64,000 bases of DNA, taken from the NCBI RefSeq assembly GCF_029227915.1, contig NC_079875.1:3224001-3288000 (forward strand), in the 5' to 3' direction. The first letter of the stretch is position 1. Each line of letters opens with the position of its first letter. Position numbers and translations under genes: made by a program. The notes under the pieces were generated by a model. That model saw only the letters and a list, made by a program, of their open reading frames with translations, did not search any database and was not told the origin of the DNA. This document shows positions 46,266 to 57,400 of this stretch, in pieces. Source of the stretch: Hydractinia symbiolongicarpus (Eukaryota; Cnidaria; Hydrozoa; Anthoathecata; Hydractiniidae).

Positions 46266-49200
46266 TTGTTGTTTTGTAAGTATTTCTATTTTTTAATCCT
46301 CTTGTCAGGGGACATCTGCCTCAACCCAGGTCCTGTTAAGTATCCCTGTTCTTCATGCTTAAAACCTGTGGCAAAAACACACAAAGCACTTTCTTGTGAC
46401 AAGTGTGGATTATGGGCTCATAAAAAATGTGAGCGTATTTCTGATAAAAAATATCAACAATTTATGAAGACTCCTGAAGATAAACTGTTTTTCGTTTGCA
46501 GTCCCTGTCTTTCTCGTAATTTGCCCTTTGCTAATGAGGAGTCATTTGGTGACGAAATTCCGGACAACATCAATATTACTTCTGATGAAAACTTTGATTT
46601 TGAGGCAATCAGAAATGGGAAGGGCTTAAAAATGGCCCATCTCAACATTAATGGTCTGTCATCCAAACTAGACTATGTTAAACTTCTGCTACATCAAACA
46701 AAACTTGATGTATTCTCCATCTGTGAAACCAAAATTGATGACACCATCACTGACAATGACGTTAAAATTGATGGCTATGTTTGTTATAGGTATGTTAGGT
46801 ATGTTCTAATTTTTGTTAATGAAAACTTGGATAGCCACCTTTTGAAACACCTTTACTTCGAAAATGTTGAATCACTATGGGTGAAAGTGTGCCTGAAAAA
46901 AACTAAACCTATTTACGTGTGTGGGGTTTACAGGCCACCTGGAGGTAGTGATTTGCAGAGTACCGAAAACCTGTGTACTCATTTTAAACAGTGTTTTAAC
47001 AAGCTCCCAAAAGAAAAAGACGTTTTTATCTTGGGAGATTTTAACTGTAACATACTTTCAAAATATGCTCTTTCCTCCAAAATAAAGGAATTATGCTCCA
47101 CTCTTTTCCTAAAACAACATATTACGGAGCCAACTCGTGTTACTGAAAATAGTAGCACTCTTATAGACTTGATACTTTCTAACAGTTCTTGTATTTCTAA
47201 AACTGGTGTCATGGATTTAGGCATCAGTGATCACAATTTAGTTTATGTGATCAGAAAATTCAAAAGGCCAAAATTTGAACCTAAAACATGCAAGGTTCGT
47301 AGCTACAAGAACTTCAGTGAAGAGGCTTTTCTGAAAGACCTCAGGAATTTAGACTGGTCATATTTTAATAATTATGATGACCTTGATGAAGCATGTGAGA
47401 AACTGAATAAAAATGTTAAAACAGTGGCTGACAAACATGCCCCTTTCAAAACACATAGATTTTCTGGCCGTGTTGAGGCATGGGTCACTGATGAATTAAT
47501 AATAGCCATCAAAAAAAGAGACTTCTTGAAACGGAAAGCATCAAAAACAAAATCCATCATAGACTGGGAAGCTTTCAAACAAAAAAGGAACCAGGTATTA
47601 GGTCTCAAAAATCGACTTAAAAACGAGTACTATAATGACGTTTTGCAGGACTTTCAAAAATAGCCAAAACAACTTTGGAAAACCCTAAAAAAACTGGTTC
47701 CTGATAAGTCAGGCAATACTACCTCGATTAAACGAGTAGTCCAAAACGATGGTACAGAAACTTCTCACCCAAAAGAAATTTCCAACACATTCAATTCATT
47801 TTTTGTCAGTGTTGGTGCCAAACTAGCCTCTAAATTTTCTTCTGACACTACTAATGTTAATCCACCTGTTAGCGGACACGATTTTCGGTGGGCTCGTTTT
47901 GAGACCAAAAGTGTCGAAAAAATAATTAGTTCACTAAAACTTAATAAAGCTACAGGCTTGGACGGAATTGGTTCACGACTGCTAAAAGCAGGTTCGTCAG
48001 TTTTAAGTATTTATTTATCAAGTCTTTTCAACAAATCTTTATTTACTGGTTATGTACCTAAATGTTGGAAGACTAAAAGGGTCTCGCCTATTTTTAAAAG
48101 TGGCAATAAAACAGATCCTACTAATTATCGGCCTATCTCCATTTTGCCAATTCCTATGAAAATTTTTGAAAAGTTAGTGCATGAGCAAATGTCTCATTTT
48201 ATTTCTGAGCACAACTTCCTGAATGACAGACAGTCCGGATTTCGAATACTCTTTTCCACAGAAACTGCAGTAGTCGATGTCTCTGATTTTATTCTTACTG
48301 AGCTCGACCAACATAACTTTGTTTGTGCTGTGCTCATTGACCTTAAAAAAGCTTTTGACACTGTTGATCATAAAATTTTGTTAAAAAAACTATGGTGTTT
48401 TGGCATCAGAAATGCTGCCTTTGACTGGTTCGAGTCCTACTTAACGGGCCGAATGCAGCTGACTCTTGTGAACGACACAGGATCAGATCTGCTTCATGAA
48501 GACGCTTTTGGGGTGCCGCAGGGATCTGTGTTGGGGCCCCTGCTCTTTCTTTTGTATATTGATGACTTAAAATCTGTCATCAGTTCAAACTACCACCATC
48601 TATATGCAGATGATACAATAATTATTTCGTCTCATAAAAACTTGGATACCCTTGTCTCCCAGGTCGAGTTAGAACTTTCTCAAGTCGACCTCTGGCTGAA
48701 TAATGACAAAATGACTGTTAATACAGACAAAACTGAAACAATCTTTTTCGGCAACCACAGCCAGTTAAAAAAAGTTGAGAACAAAACTATCAACTATATG
48801 GGTATTCCTTTGAAGAGGAGCGAAAAAGTTAAATATCTCGGGGTGACATTTGATCAAAAAATGCAATGGGAAAAGCACATTAATGACATAAATAGAAAAA
48901 TACTAATTAAATATTCTAAAATTAGAACCATTGCATCCTGTTTAACACCTCACACAAAAAACCTTTTAATTAATGCACTTGTCATGCCATATTTCAACTA
49001 CTGCTCCTCGGCATGGGCTTGTGCCACCCAAGGTAGATTGGGAAAACTAGAAAAACGATTAAAATGTGTCCGTACCTTTCTTGGGAAAGAGAGGGAATAT
49101 TCAATGAATAATTTACTCATCAAAAACGATGCCATATTAGTTTTCAAAGCCATAAATCACATTGCTCCTGATTACATGCGCTCAAAATTCCTTTTGACAA

Positions 49201-49397
49201 AAAACTGTCATAATCATCAAACAAGAGGAGCTTCAAAAAACAGGTTCACACTTCCCTTGGTCAACACGGAATTTGGCAAAAAAGCCTTCCCATTTAGAGC
49301 TGCAAAAGTGTGGAATTATCTTCCAGACCAAGTGACTTGTGATGGAAGTCTGCTTTCGTTTAAGACTTCCATCTCTAATGTATTTGGCAAATTCTAA
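46266..49397 (+). pseudogene. LINE polyprotein (2A-like, PHD, APE endonuclease, reverse transcriptase) with one in-frame stop
   Basis: The frame is open from before 46266 to the stop at 49397, except for one TAG at 47661-47663. Order: 2A-like GDICLNPGP at 46308-46334; PHD-type finger CSSCLKPVAKTHKALSCDKC followed by HKKC and CSPC; APE endonuclease with MAHLNINGL, SICETKID, GVYRPPGG, LGDFNCN and the catalytic SDHNLV; after the stop, reverse transcriptase with FDTVDH, GVPQGSVLGPLLFLLYIDD and the active-site YADD. In a canonical 2A the residue before xNPGP is Glu; here it is Cys, so ribosome skipping may be lost or weak. There is no clear ATG, so how it starts is not known. One stop in about 1040 codons means the copy is young. 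Confidence 0.88.
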
Positions 49398-49601
49398 TGG
49401 AGATCACTTTTTAACTTTTTAATTTTTGTTTTTTATTCTTTTTCTTTTCAATTTTCACAGATTATAAATGTTACTATGTTTGATTGAGCTGAGGCAGTCT
49501 AAGGTTTATCATTTTTTGTTTCTTTTTTGTTCTAGTGGCCCCCAGTGGAAACAATCCACTAACTATAGGTTTTTGTGATTTTCTGGGCTAGCCACTTTAA
49601 A

Positions 49602-49666
<65 letters not shown>
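46266..49666 (+). mobile_element. CR1/L2-like non-LTR retrotransposon, nearly full-length
   Basis: One long frame carries a 2A-like motif, PHD finger, APE endonuclease and reverse transcriptase. It is followed by a 3' untranslated region and an (ATT)n microsatellite tail (49606-49665), the usual 3' end of this clade. A truncated, nearly identical copy lies at 12582-12913 on the opposite strand. The 5' limit is uncertain and probably lies before 46266. Confidence 0.9.
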
Positions 49667-49668
<2 letters not shown>

Positions 49669-50311
49669 GCGTATGAAATTATAATGGTCCGTGATTCTAT
49701 GTGCGATTATCTTACACCCTAAACACATTAAATACTTTACATGTTCCAATTTTTTAAAAAAGAACCATTTTTAAGGAACTTGGTGTTCTTTAACAACTTA
49801 TTAAAACATTGTTATAAAAGCGGAATGTATTGTTCTATTGTTACTCACAAGACAAGAACGTGTCGTTCCCATAGGGAATTTGATGGAATTTATGTGACGG
49901 TATATATCGTTCCACTCTATTTGTTCCGTTGAATTCTTTTATATATCATAACGATAATATATGCGAAATGATTATCTTGAGGAATAGTTATTTAATTATG
50001 AATACTCTGCAGTCTAATTTATATTGTGCCACTTGAAATAATTCCGTTTTCGCTGCTACCTTAACTCTGCTATGGAGAGCGTCCTTCATTATAAAAAGGA
50101 ATTGTTTTAATGAGAAGTTTCTCAACTAATACTTTGTATACGAAGTAAAGTATAAGGTAAGTTGTTCAAACTTTAAATTTATAGTTAATAGGATTCTTTT
50201 TTTATTCAAATGAATTCTTTTTTTTATCCTACTTTCTATGCTTTGTTAAAAACTAATATTGTTATAAACTTTCTATAAATTTTGTTTCTAGAGAACTTTA
50301 AAGAAATCGGA
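49667..50311 (+). other. 5' flank, leader exon and small intron of the tyrosine-recombinase gene
   Basis: A GTAAGT donor at about 50157 (agtataag|gtaagt) and an acceptor at 50291 (ttttgtttctag) would remove an intron of about 134 bases just before the start codon. Upstream of 50040 nothing else is recognisable; the 63-codon frame at 49741-49932 is not supported. Confidence 0.4.
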
Positions 50312-51958
50312 ATGACAAAACGAGTCTTGCAAAAGCCTGCGTGGAAAGAGGCATTGGGAGCCTCAATGAGATCGAAAAGGCTTAAGTTAATGCCTGATAA
50401 AGATAACCGCTTTTGTTGTCCTGTGGCTGATTGTGACAGCGAGTCGTATGGAAGTAAAAGAGGGTGTAGAAAACATGTCTATAACCGTCATGGATGGTTT
50501 TATTATTTCGATAAAAGACCGAATATCGACGAAGTACTTCCCCACTTCAGTACGAGAAATCGCATAAAAGATCCCCAAAGAAAGCGCGCCTCCACATTTT
50601 CAATGCCGTCTTTTGCTAAAACATGTAATTTGGCAGTTGCATTTAGGACATGGTTAAAAAGTCCAGGTGGTGGTGGTAAAGATCATTCTCAGGCCGATCA
50701 AATAACTTGTAAAGTTTTAAAGTATGCCAAATATTGCTGCGAGGATTCTCCTTCGGTATGGGAAGTACCATTCCCTGTTATCGACTACTGTGTTGGCTCT
50801 ATTAATATGCTTTCTGATTTCGTAGATTTTTTGAGAGACCAATGGAAGGTTGGCTTCTCAGGAATAATTGGCTACATGAATGCTATTGGGCACATGCTTG
50901 ATTACAGACGAAGCACAGGTACGACTGAAAAAAATTTGTCGGTATTTGTTGCTGCAGAGATTTATTTGCACCGTGTTAAGAAATTCCTCCTTCGTAAAAT
51001 GAAAGCTGAATGGAAGTGTATCTTAAGTGTTGAATATCTAAACAGTATAGACTGTTGGGCGACACTATATGATTTACAAAAGGTGATACCATACCATAGT
51101 GAAAAATATAAACAAATTGTGTTAAATGCTAAAAACGCAAGTGCATGTGTCGCAGCACACGATTTATCATTTTCGACTTCCTTCATAGTAGCTGTATTAT
51201 TTTTAATGGTGAAGGCTTCAAGACCCATGACGTATCAAACTCTTACAGTAACAATGATTAAAGGCGTGAAAGAGGATGGTTTTATAGATCAGAATGTCTT
51301 TAAAACTGCGGAGAAATACGGATTTGACTCTCTTTATTTTTCCATAGATGTACTCACACTAATAAACGAATACATTGACAATGTACGACGAAGATTGAAC
51401 CCCACCAACGATTATCTACTAGTGTGTCGAAATGGTAAGCAGTTGACGCGTATTTCGGACGTATTCGGTAGAATTGTTTATCAAGCAATTGGTAAGTATA
51501 TAAATCCTACACGATATAGGCAAATCATCGAAACCGAAAGTGTTGCACACTTAGAAACAAAAGAACAAGCAATTCTTTCTCAAGATCAAAAACACACGTC
51601 GCAGGTAGCTAAAGTTCATTACCAGAAGACTGAATCGCGCAATATAGCTGCAAAAGCCAGGTTATGTATGGATAAATTACGAGATCAAACAACGTGTACT
51701 TTAACTGTAAGCGAAATCAATAGTAACACCAAAAATGTGAAAACGTCTGGAAGTACTTTGGAACACGAAACACCTGTTCAAACGAGACAGAAAAAAGTTA
51801 GTTTTAGTGCCATGGAGGACAAGTTTTTACAAGCTGGGCTACAAAAATATGGCAATGCAAAATGGACTTCCATTCTCGCAGATCCCAACTACTCCTTTCA
51901 TTGTAGCCGTAAAGCTAGTACATTGGCGGTTAGAGCGAAGACAAAACAATTTATATAA
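50312..51958 (+). CDS. Crypton-like tyrosine recombinase with N-terminal C2H2 finger and C-terminal Myb/SANT-like domain
   Basis: 548 residues, uninterrupted. N-terminus: a C2H2 finger, C-x4-C-x13-H-x4-H, about residues 36-60 (FCCPVADC and KHVYNRHGW). Middle: a mainly helical core-binding region. The catalytic part has an Arg in KASRPMTYQTLT (about 302), basic NPTRYRQI (about 398) and H-x8-Y in KHTSQVAKVHYQK (His about 427, Tyr about 436), the pattern of tyrosine recombinases. C-terminus (about 496-545): a Myb/telobox-like domain with AMEDKFLQAGLQKYGNAKWT. The ATG at 50312 follows an intron acceptor. Similar proteins are, from memory, repeated in cnidarian genomes. The gene points toward the SUMO-motif ORF and the 122-bp array. 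It probably cuts and rejoins DNA at element ends; the Myb-like domain may recognise the TTGTAACG arrays (inference). Confidence 0.75.
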   Translation: MTKRVLQKPAWKEALGASMRSKRLKLMPDKDNRFCCPVADCDSESYGSKRGCRKHVYNRHGWFYYFDKRPNIDEVLPHFSTRNRIKDPQRKRASTFSMPSFAKTCNLAVAFRTWLKSPGGGGKDHSQADQITCKVLKYAKYCCEDSPSVWEVPFPVIDYCVGSINMLSDFVDFLRDQWKVGFSGIIGYMNAIGHMLDYRRSTGTTEKNLSVFVAAEIYLHRVKKFLLRKMKAEWKCILSVEYLNSIDCWATLYDLQKVIPYHSEKYKQIVLNAKNASACVAAHDLSFSTSFIVAVLFLMVKASRPMTYQTLTVTMIKGVKEDGFIDQNVFKTAEKYGFDSLYFSIDVLTLINEYIDNVRRRLNPTNDYLLVCRNGKQLTRISDVFGRIVYQAIGKYINPTRYRQIIETESVAHLETKEQAILSQDQKHTSQVAKVHYQKTESRNIAAKARLCMDKLRDQTTCTLTVSEINSNTKNVKTSGSTLEHETPVQTRQKKVSFSAMEDKFLQAGLQKYGNAKWTSILADPNYSFHCSRKASTLAVRAKTKQFI

Positions 51959-51996
51959 GTTTAAATTGTATTTATAATAAAAATAACTTTGTAAAT

Positions 51997-52335
51997 TTAC
52001 AAAGATTTTTGAAAACCAGAATATTCAAATAGTCTTTTAACTTTGTTACAGTCAAAACCGGCGTACACATAAAGGCTTTTTTTCCTCTTTCGATTTGGCC
52101 AATAATCTGGTGTATTAAGTACCCTCGTGTGTGAAGGCGGTTCGCAAAAACTTGGTTCTCCCTTCAAAGCCGCTATCGGTATAGTTAGGAAAACTTCATC
52201 ATCTGATAAGCAAACAATATTTTTTTCCACGGAAATTGCCAGCGTTGAACAGGAATGCGAGAACGGTAAAACCTCCTTAGATGCTGAGCATTCGTTATCC
52301 GAAACGTTTACCACAACTGCCTCTTCATTCACCAT
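51997..52335 (-). CDS. Small protein with two SUMO-interaction-like motifs and a nuclear localisation-like stretch (112 residues)
   Basis: The ATG at 52335 begins MVNEEAVVVNVSDNE. VVVNVSDNE and IVCLSDDE both fit the SUMO-interacting pattern of a short hydrophobic run followed by Ser/acidic residues. NRKRKKS is a likely nuclear localisation signal. The frame stays open upstream, so it could be the last exon of a spliced gene. It is convergent with the recombinase gene, with only 38 bases between the stops, and lies next to the 122-bp array. I do not recognise the family. The same kind of motif occurs twice in the acidic frame at 53739, supporting a shared origin. Confidence 0.5.
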   Translation of the reverse strand: MVNEEAVVVNVSDNECSASKEVLPFSHSCSTLAISVEKNIVCLSDDEVFLTIPIAALKGEPSFCEPPSHTRVLNTPDYWPNRKRKKSLYVYAGFDCNKVKRLFEYSGFQKSL

Positions 52336-52454
52336 TTTAGCGTACACATAAGCGTCCACACAGTTTAGGTGAAACTTACACGCTGTAAGCCTTTAAGTAT
52401 GCAAATAATGGCGCAAATGCGACATTCATTAAACGCACACTCATCCCCATTCCT

Positions 52455-53660
52455 ACTTAAAATGACTAAAGTGATTCTTGTAACACCTTGTAACGCATGG
52501 ACATGCTGATTGTAACGCCTTGTAACACGTTGTAACGCTTTGTAACCTATTTCCATGCAAAAATGACTGTGAAATTTTTGGAAATGGCTAGAGTGATTCT
52601 TGTAACGCCTTGTAACGCATGGACGTGCTGATTGTAACGCCTTGTAACACGTTGTAACGCTTTGTAACCTATTTCCATGAAAAAATGACTGTGAAATTTT
52701 TGGAAATGGCTAGAGTGATTCTTGTAACGCCTTGTAACGCATGGACGTGCTGATTGTAACGCCTTGTAACACGTTGTAACGCTTTGTAACCTATTTCCAT
52801 GAAAAAATGACTGTGAAATTTTTGGAAATGGCTAGAGTGATTCTTGTAACGCCTTGTAACGCATGGACGTGCTGATTGTAACGCCTTGTAACACGTTGTA
52901 ACGCTTTGTAACCTATTTCCATGAAAAAATGACTGTGAAATTTTTGGAAATGGCTAGAGTGATTCTTGTAACGCCTTGTCACGCATGGACGTGCTGATTG
53001 TAACGCCTTGTAACACGTTGTAACGCTTTGTAACCTATTTCCATGAGAAAATGACTGTGAAATTTTTGGAAATGGCTAGAGTGATTCTTGTAACGCCTTG
53101 TAACGCATGGACGTGCTGATTGTAACGCCTTGTAACACGTTGTAACGCTTTGTAACCTATTTCCATGAAAAAATGACTGTGAAATTTTTGGAAATGGCTA
53201 GAGTGATTCTTGTAACGCCTTGTCACGCATGGACGTGCTGATTGTAACGCCTTGTAACACGTTGTAACGCTTTGTAACCTATTTCCATGAAAAAATGACT
53301 GTGAAATTTTTGGAAATGGCTAGAGTGATTCTTGTAACGCCTTGTCACGCATGGACGTGCTGATTGTAACGCCTTGTAACACGTTGTAACGCTTTGTAAC
53401 CTATTTCCATGAAAAAATGACTGTGAAATTTTTGGAAATGGCTAGAGTGATTCTTGTAACGCCTTGTAACGCATGGACATGCTGATTGTAACGCCTTGTA
53501 ACACGTTGTAACGCTTTGTAACCTATTTCCATGAAAAAATGACTGTGAAATTTTTGGAAATGGCTAGATTGATTCTTGTAACGCCTGGTAACGCATGGAC
53601 ATGCTGATTGTAACGCCTTGTAACACGTTGTAACGCTTTGTAACCTATTTCTGTAGAGAA
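52455..53660 (+). repeat. Array A: about ten 122-bp units rich in TTGTAACG
   Basis: Units repeat every 122 bases (gctagagtgattcttgtaac at 52587, 52709, 52831 and so on). Each holds seven to eight copies of a word like (C/G)TTGTAACG: ttgtaacgccttgtaacgca, then attgtaacgccttgtaacac, gttgtaacgctttgtaacct. The spacer is ttccatgaaaaaatgactgt followed by ggaaatgg. Copies are nearly identical. The short ORFs that appear are by-products. The dense, evenly spaced words look like protein-binding iterons. Confidence 0.9.
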
Positions 53661-53738
53661 AACCGCTTTTCGCATGTCACTTTAGAAAAGGAGTATGTGA
53701 TGGGATATGAGGGAAGGAAAACGCAAAAAAGTTTTTTT

Positions 53739-54487
53739 TTAATTGTCTTCTTCGTCCGAACTAATGCAGATAACATCACAATCGAGAGAAGTGGTTGAAT
53801 TATCTGCGGAAAATAGCTCTAATTTTACTGAAGAAATTTCAGGAACACTTTCATCATCTGACACGAGGTCTATAAAAGCAGTACTGTTATTTGCTGGACA
53901 AAACGGCATATATTCTTGCTTAACAGTGGAAACAGGTTTTGTCGACTTAGCATTGATTTCATGTTCTTCTGTTTCTTCTTCTTCCCTATGACCTTCCTCC
54001 TCTTCGTTTGTTTCCTCTTCTTCTTCCTCGTTCTCTTCGCGGTCGTGGCTACTACCTTCTCCTTCGTCTTCGTCTTGCTCAATTAGTTGTGCCCAATCAG
54101 GGTAGAGCTCCTTCATTTCTTTCGTCGGGAAGCAATCGCGGCAGGAGTTTGTAGCAAGCAACCACGTGTCGTAGAACGTGTCACTACCCTGCCAGTTGAT
54201 CCTTTTACGGCGTTTGAATGCTACCAAGGTCTCATCGTTATTAATTAATGGGCAGATTTCCTCCCATGCCCCAGCGGCTATCTCGTACATTTTGCGCATA
54301 TATTCAGCACTGTGTAACTTGTTTTCTATGTCAAACAGTTCATGATCAAAGTTAAGCGCATGGTACAAAATGCCATCCCTATCGTCGGCCGCAATAATGG
54401 CATAGTCGATAGCCTCTTGCGGAACTGCATTCTCAATCTGAACTCGTGTGCTTAGACAACTGCTAGATGCTTCCAATGTTTGCTCTT
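53739..54487 (-). CDS. Acidic protein or alternative C-terminal exon with SUMO-interaction-like motifs
   Basis: Open on the minus strand from a TGA just above 54509 down to the stop at 53739. The first third looks folded (AVPQEAIDYAIIAADDRDGI, YMRKMYEIAAGAWEEICPL). The rest is highly acidic (EEEEEETNEEEEG) and ends with two SUMO-interaction-like motifs, FIDLVSDDES and VICISSDEED. There is no good ATG. A splice acceptor (tcggtcttttag) ends at 54488, and its AG is the stop codon of the preceding helicase exon. Joining that acceptor to the donor after helicase exon 6 (54720) keeps the frame. It is therefore either an alternative C-terminal exon of the helicase gene or a gene cut off by a frame change. 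Confidence 0.55.
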
Positions 54488-57400
54488 CTAAAAGACCGAC
54501 GGATCGCAATCAACGTCGTTGTACACAGCGCCTACTTGATTTTTCTTCGCAACATTGGTTTCGCTGGTGAAAAGCGAGATGTCTTTCAACTGGCTGGCAA
54601 CGTACACAAATATTTCCATGCAGTGCATTCTCATCCACTCTACGGGAAAAAAGTCATTACTTATTTTTATGCATATTGATTTACACCATTGTTATCATTT
54701 ATTCTCATGAGATACTTACTTGTTATGCTATTGTCCTTCACTCGAAGTGTCTTAGTTTCGAAAACTTCAAGACGACGCAGGATAGCCTCACCATCTACAC
54801 CATTTCCGAAGTCCGGCATTATATTAGTTGTTATAAAAAAACCCGAATTGTATTGAAAACGGGCCGGTTCTTTGTGTTTTTGCGGGATCATAACCAAGCC
54901 GCCTATAAGAGAAAGTGGTATCCCATCTGCACATTGCCACATTTTATTCAAAGTAAATGTTCATGTACTGCATCGACATCGACTTACCTTGCAATATTCT
55001 TTTTGCATCTTCACAACATAGACTGTCGCTAGTCCATTCATCCATAAATACGACTTGTGTATTTCTATTTATCAGGTGGCCTGAGAATCGACCATCCCGA
55101 ACCACGCCAGCAATGTACATTTCTGGAATAATGCCTAAAAGGACAAATGTATGTCAGTAAGTGCCGTCTAAAAGTCAGAAGTTTTCACGAACTTTATTTA
55201 ATTACCTTGAAATGGAGCAAACCAACTAGTCTTTCCACTATCAGGAGGACCTACCAGCAACAATTTCTTTTCTTTCATGGGATACTGACCGGCGAGCAAA
55301 ATTTGGTACCATTTTTGATAAAAACGCAACCGCACATTTCTATCTGGGAAACTATTTTCGACACCTACAAATGTAGTTCAGTGCACCTTTTTTAGAACTA
55401 CGTTACAACAAGTTACAATACGTTACAACACGTTAAAAGAAAAAGAGCCAACATTTTCACTGACAATGCGTTACAACAAGTTACAATACGTTACATCACG
55501 TTACAACTACCACCTTGATATGTTACAACACGTTAAAAGATAAAAAAAAACATTTTCTTCATTGACAATGCGTTACAACAAGTTACAATACGTTACAACA
55601 CGTTACAACTACCACCTTGATATGTTACAACGCGTTAAAAGATAAAAAAAAACATTTTCTTCACTGACAATGCGTTACAACAAGTTACAATACGTTACAA
55701 CACGTTACAACTACCACCTTGATATGTTACAACGCGTTAAAAGATAAAAAAAAACATTTTCTTCACTGACAATGCGTTACAACAAGTTACAATACGTTAC
55801 AACACGTTACAACTACCACCTTGATATGTTACAACGCGTTAAAAGATAAAAAAAAACATTTTTTTTACTGACAATGCGTTACAACAAGTTACAATACGTT
55901 ACAACACGTTACAACTACCACCTTGATATGTTACAACGCGTTAAAAGATAAAAAAAAACATTTTCTTCACTGACAATGCGTTACAACAAGTTACAATACG
56001 TTACAACACGTTACAACTACCACCTTGATATGGTACAACGCGTTAAAAGATAAAAAAAAAACATTTTTTTCACTGACAATGCGTTACAACAAGTTACAAT
56101 ACGTTACAACACGTTACAACTACCACCTTGATATGGTACAACGCGTTAAAAGATAAAAAAAAAACATTTTTTTTACTGACAATGCGTTACAACAAGTTAC
56201 AATACGTTACAACACGTTACAACTACCACCTTGATATGTTACAACGCGTTAAAAGATAAAAAAAAACATTTTCTTCACTGACAATGCGTTACAACAAGTT
56301 ACAATACGTTACAACACGTTACAACTACCACCTTGATATGTTACAACGCGTTAAAAGATAAAAAAAACATTTTCTTCACTGACAATGCGTTACAACAAGT
56401 TACAATACGTTACAACACGTTACAACTACCACCTTGATATGTTACAACGCGTTAAAAGATAAAAAAAAACATTTTTTTCACTGACAATGCGTTACAACAA
56501 GTTACAATACGTTACAACACGTTACAACTACCACCTTGATATGTTACAACGCGTTAAAAGATAAAAAAAAACATTTTCTTAACGCGTTAAAAGAAAAGTA
56601 AAAACAATTACCTTCTATAAATGGCTTTGGTTCGGGATTTTTTCCCTCACGATGAAAGTACCGTACGAATGCTCGGGGAGATCCCTTTAAATTTGGCTTG
56701 ACATCGAAACATTTTTTGGCGATGTTATAACAAACTCCATTTGGCAAGCATTCAATGTAATTGTAATCCAGAGTTATTTGATCAATTATTTGACACTCGC
56801 CGTCCGACAGCAAAAATACCAACTCTCGTAAATTTGGCGTAATTTCGTTGGCGATTGCTTTGTTTTTCAACGAGCGATAGAGATAGCTTTTCACCGAACA
56901 ACAGTAAACGTATGTATATCTGCTTTCTCCTATTTTTTTGTATACACCTCCATTGCACAGTCCAAAGCTATTCCTCTCCATCATCCTTCGAACTATATCC
57001 ACGGATTGACAAAGTTTGTTAGTTGGCTTAACGGGAATAGTTACTTCTGTGCCTATGCGTGTAACAATGTAAAAACATGTTTTAACTTCTACAAAAAACT
57101 TAGTCTTATTATTGGAGAAGTAAGTAAATTTGTTCGTGGCAACTTACCTTCCGATTTATCAATTACTTTTAAATCAAGCGATGTAAATCTGATTTCGGAT
57201 AAACCACGAATTACATCTTGATATACCTCTTTATCAATATTTTTTGTTAGAATTAACTGACAGGGTTTCATCGAGTACTGTTCGCTTTCCATTACAGCAA
57301 CGTGGTCAAGTTGAACACCTTCATCTCTAGCTGCACTCCTAATCATTGTGCGATGGGATATCTCAACTATCCGTTTTGCTTCTTCCCTATTGTGGTCTTT

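Noticed and set aside
52365-53226. Several identical 63-codon frames in array A
   Set aside because: They repeat with the 122-bp unit and shift or break with single changes; by-products of the array.
52455-56580. CRISPR array
   Set aside because: Whole units are repeated with no unique spacers, units are over 100 bp, and the host is eukaryotic.
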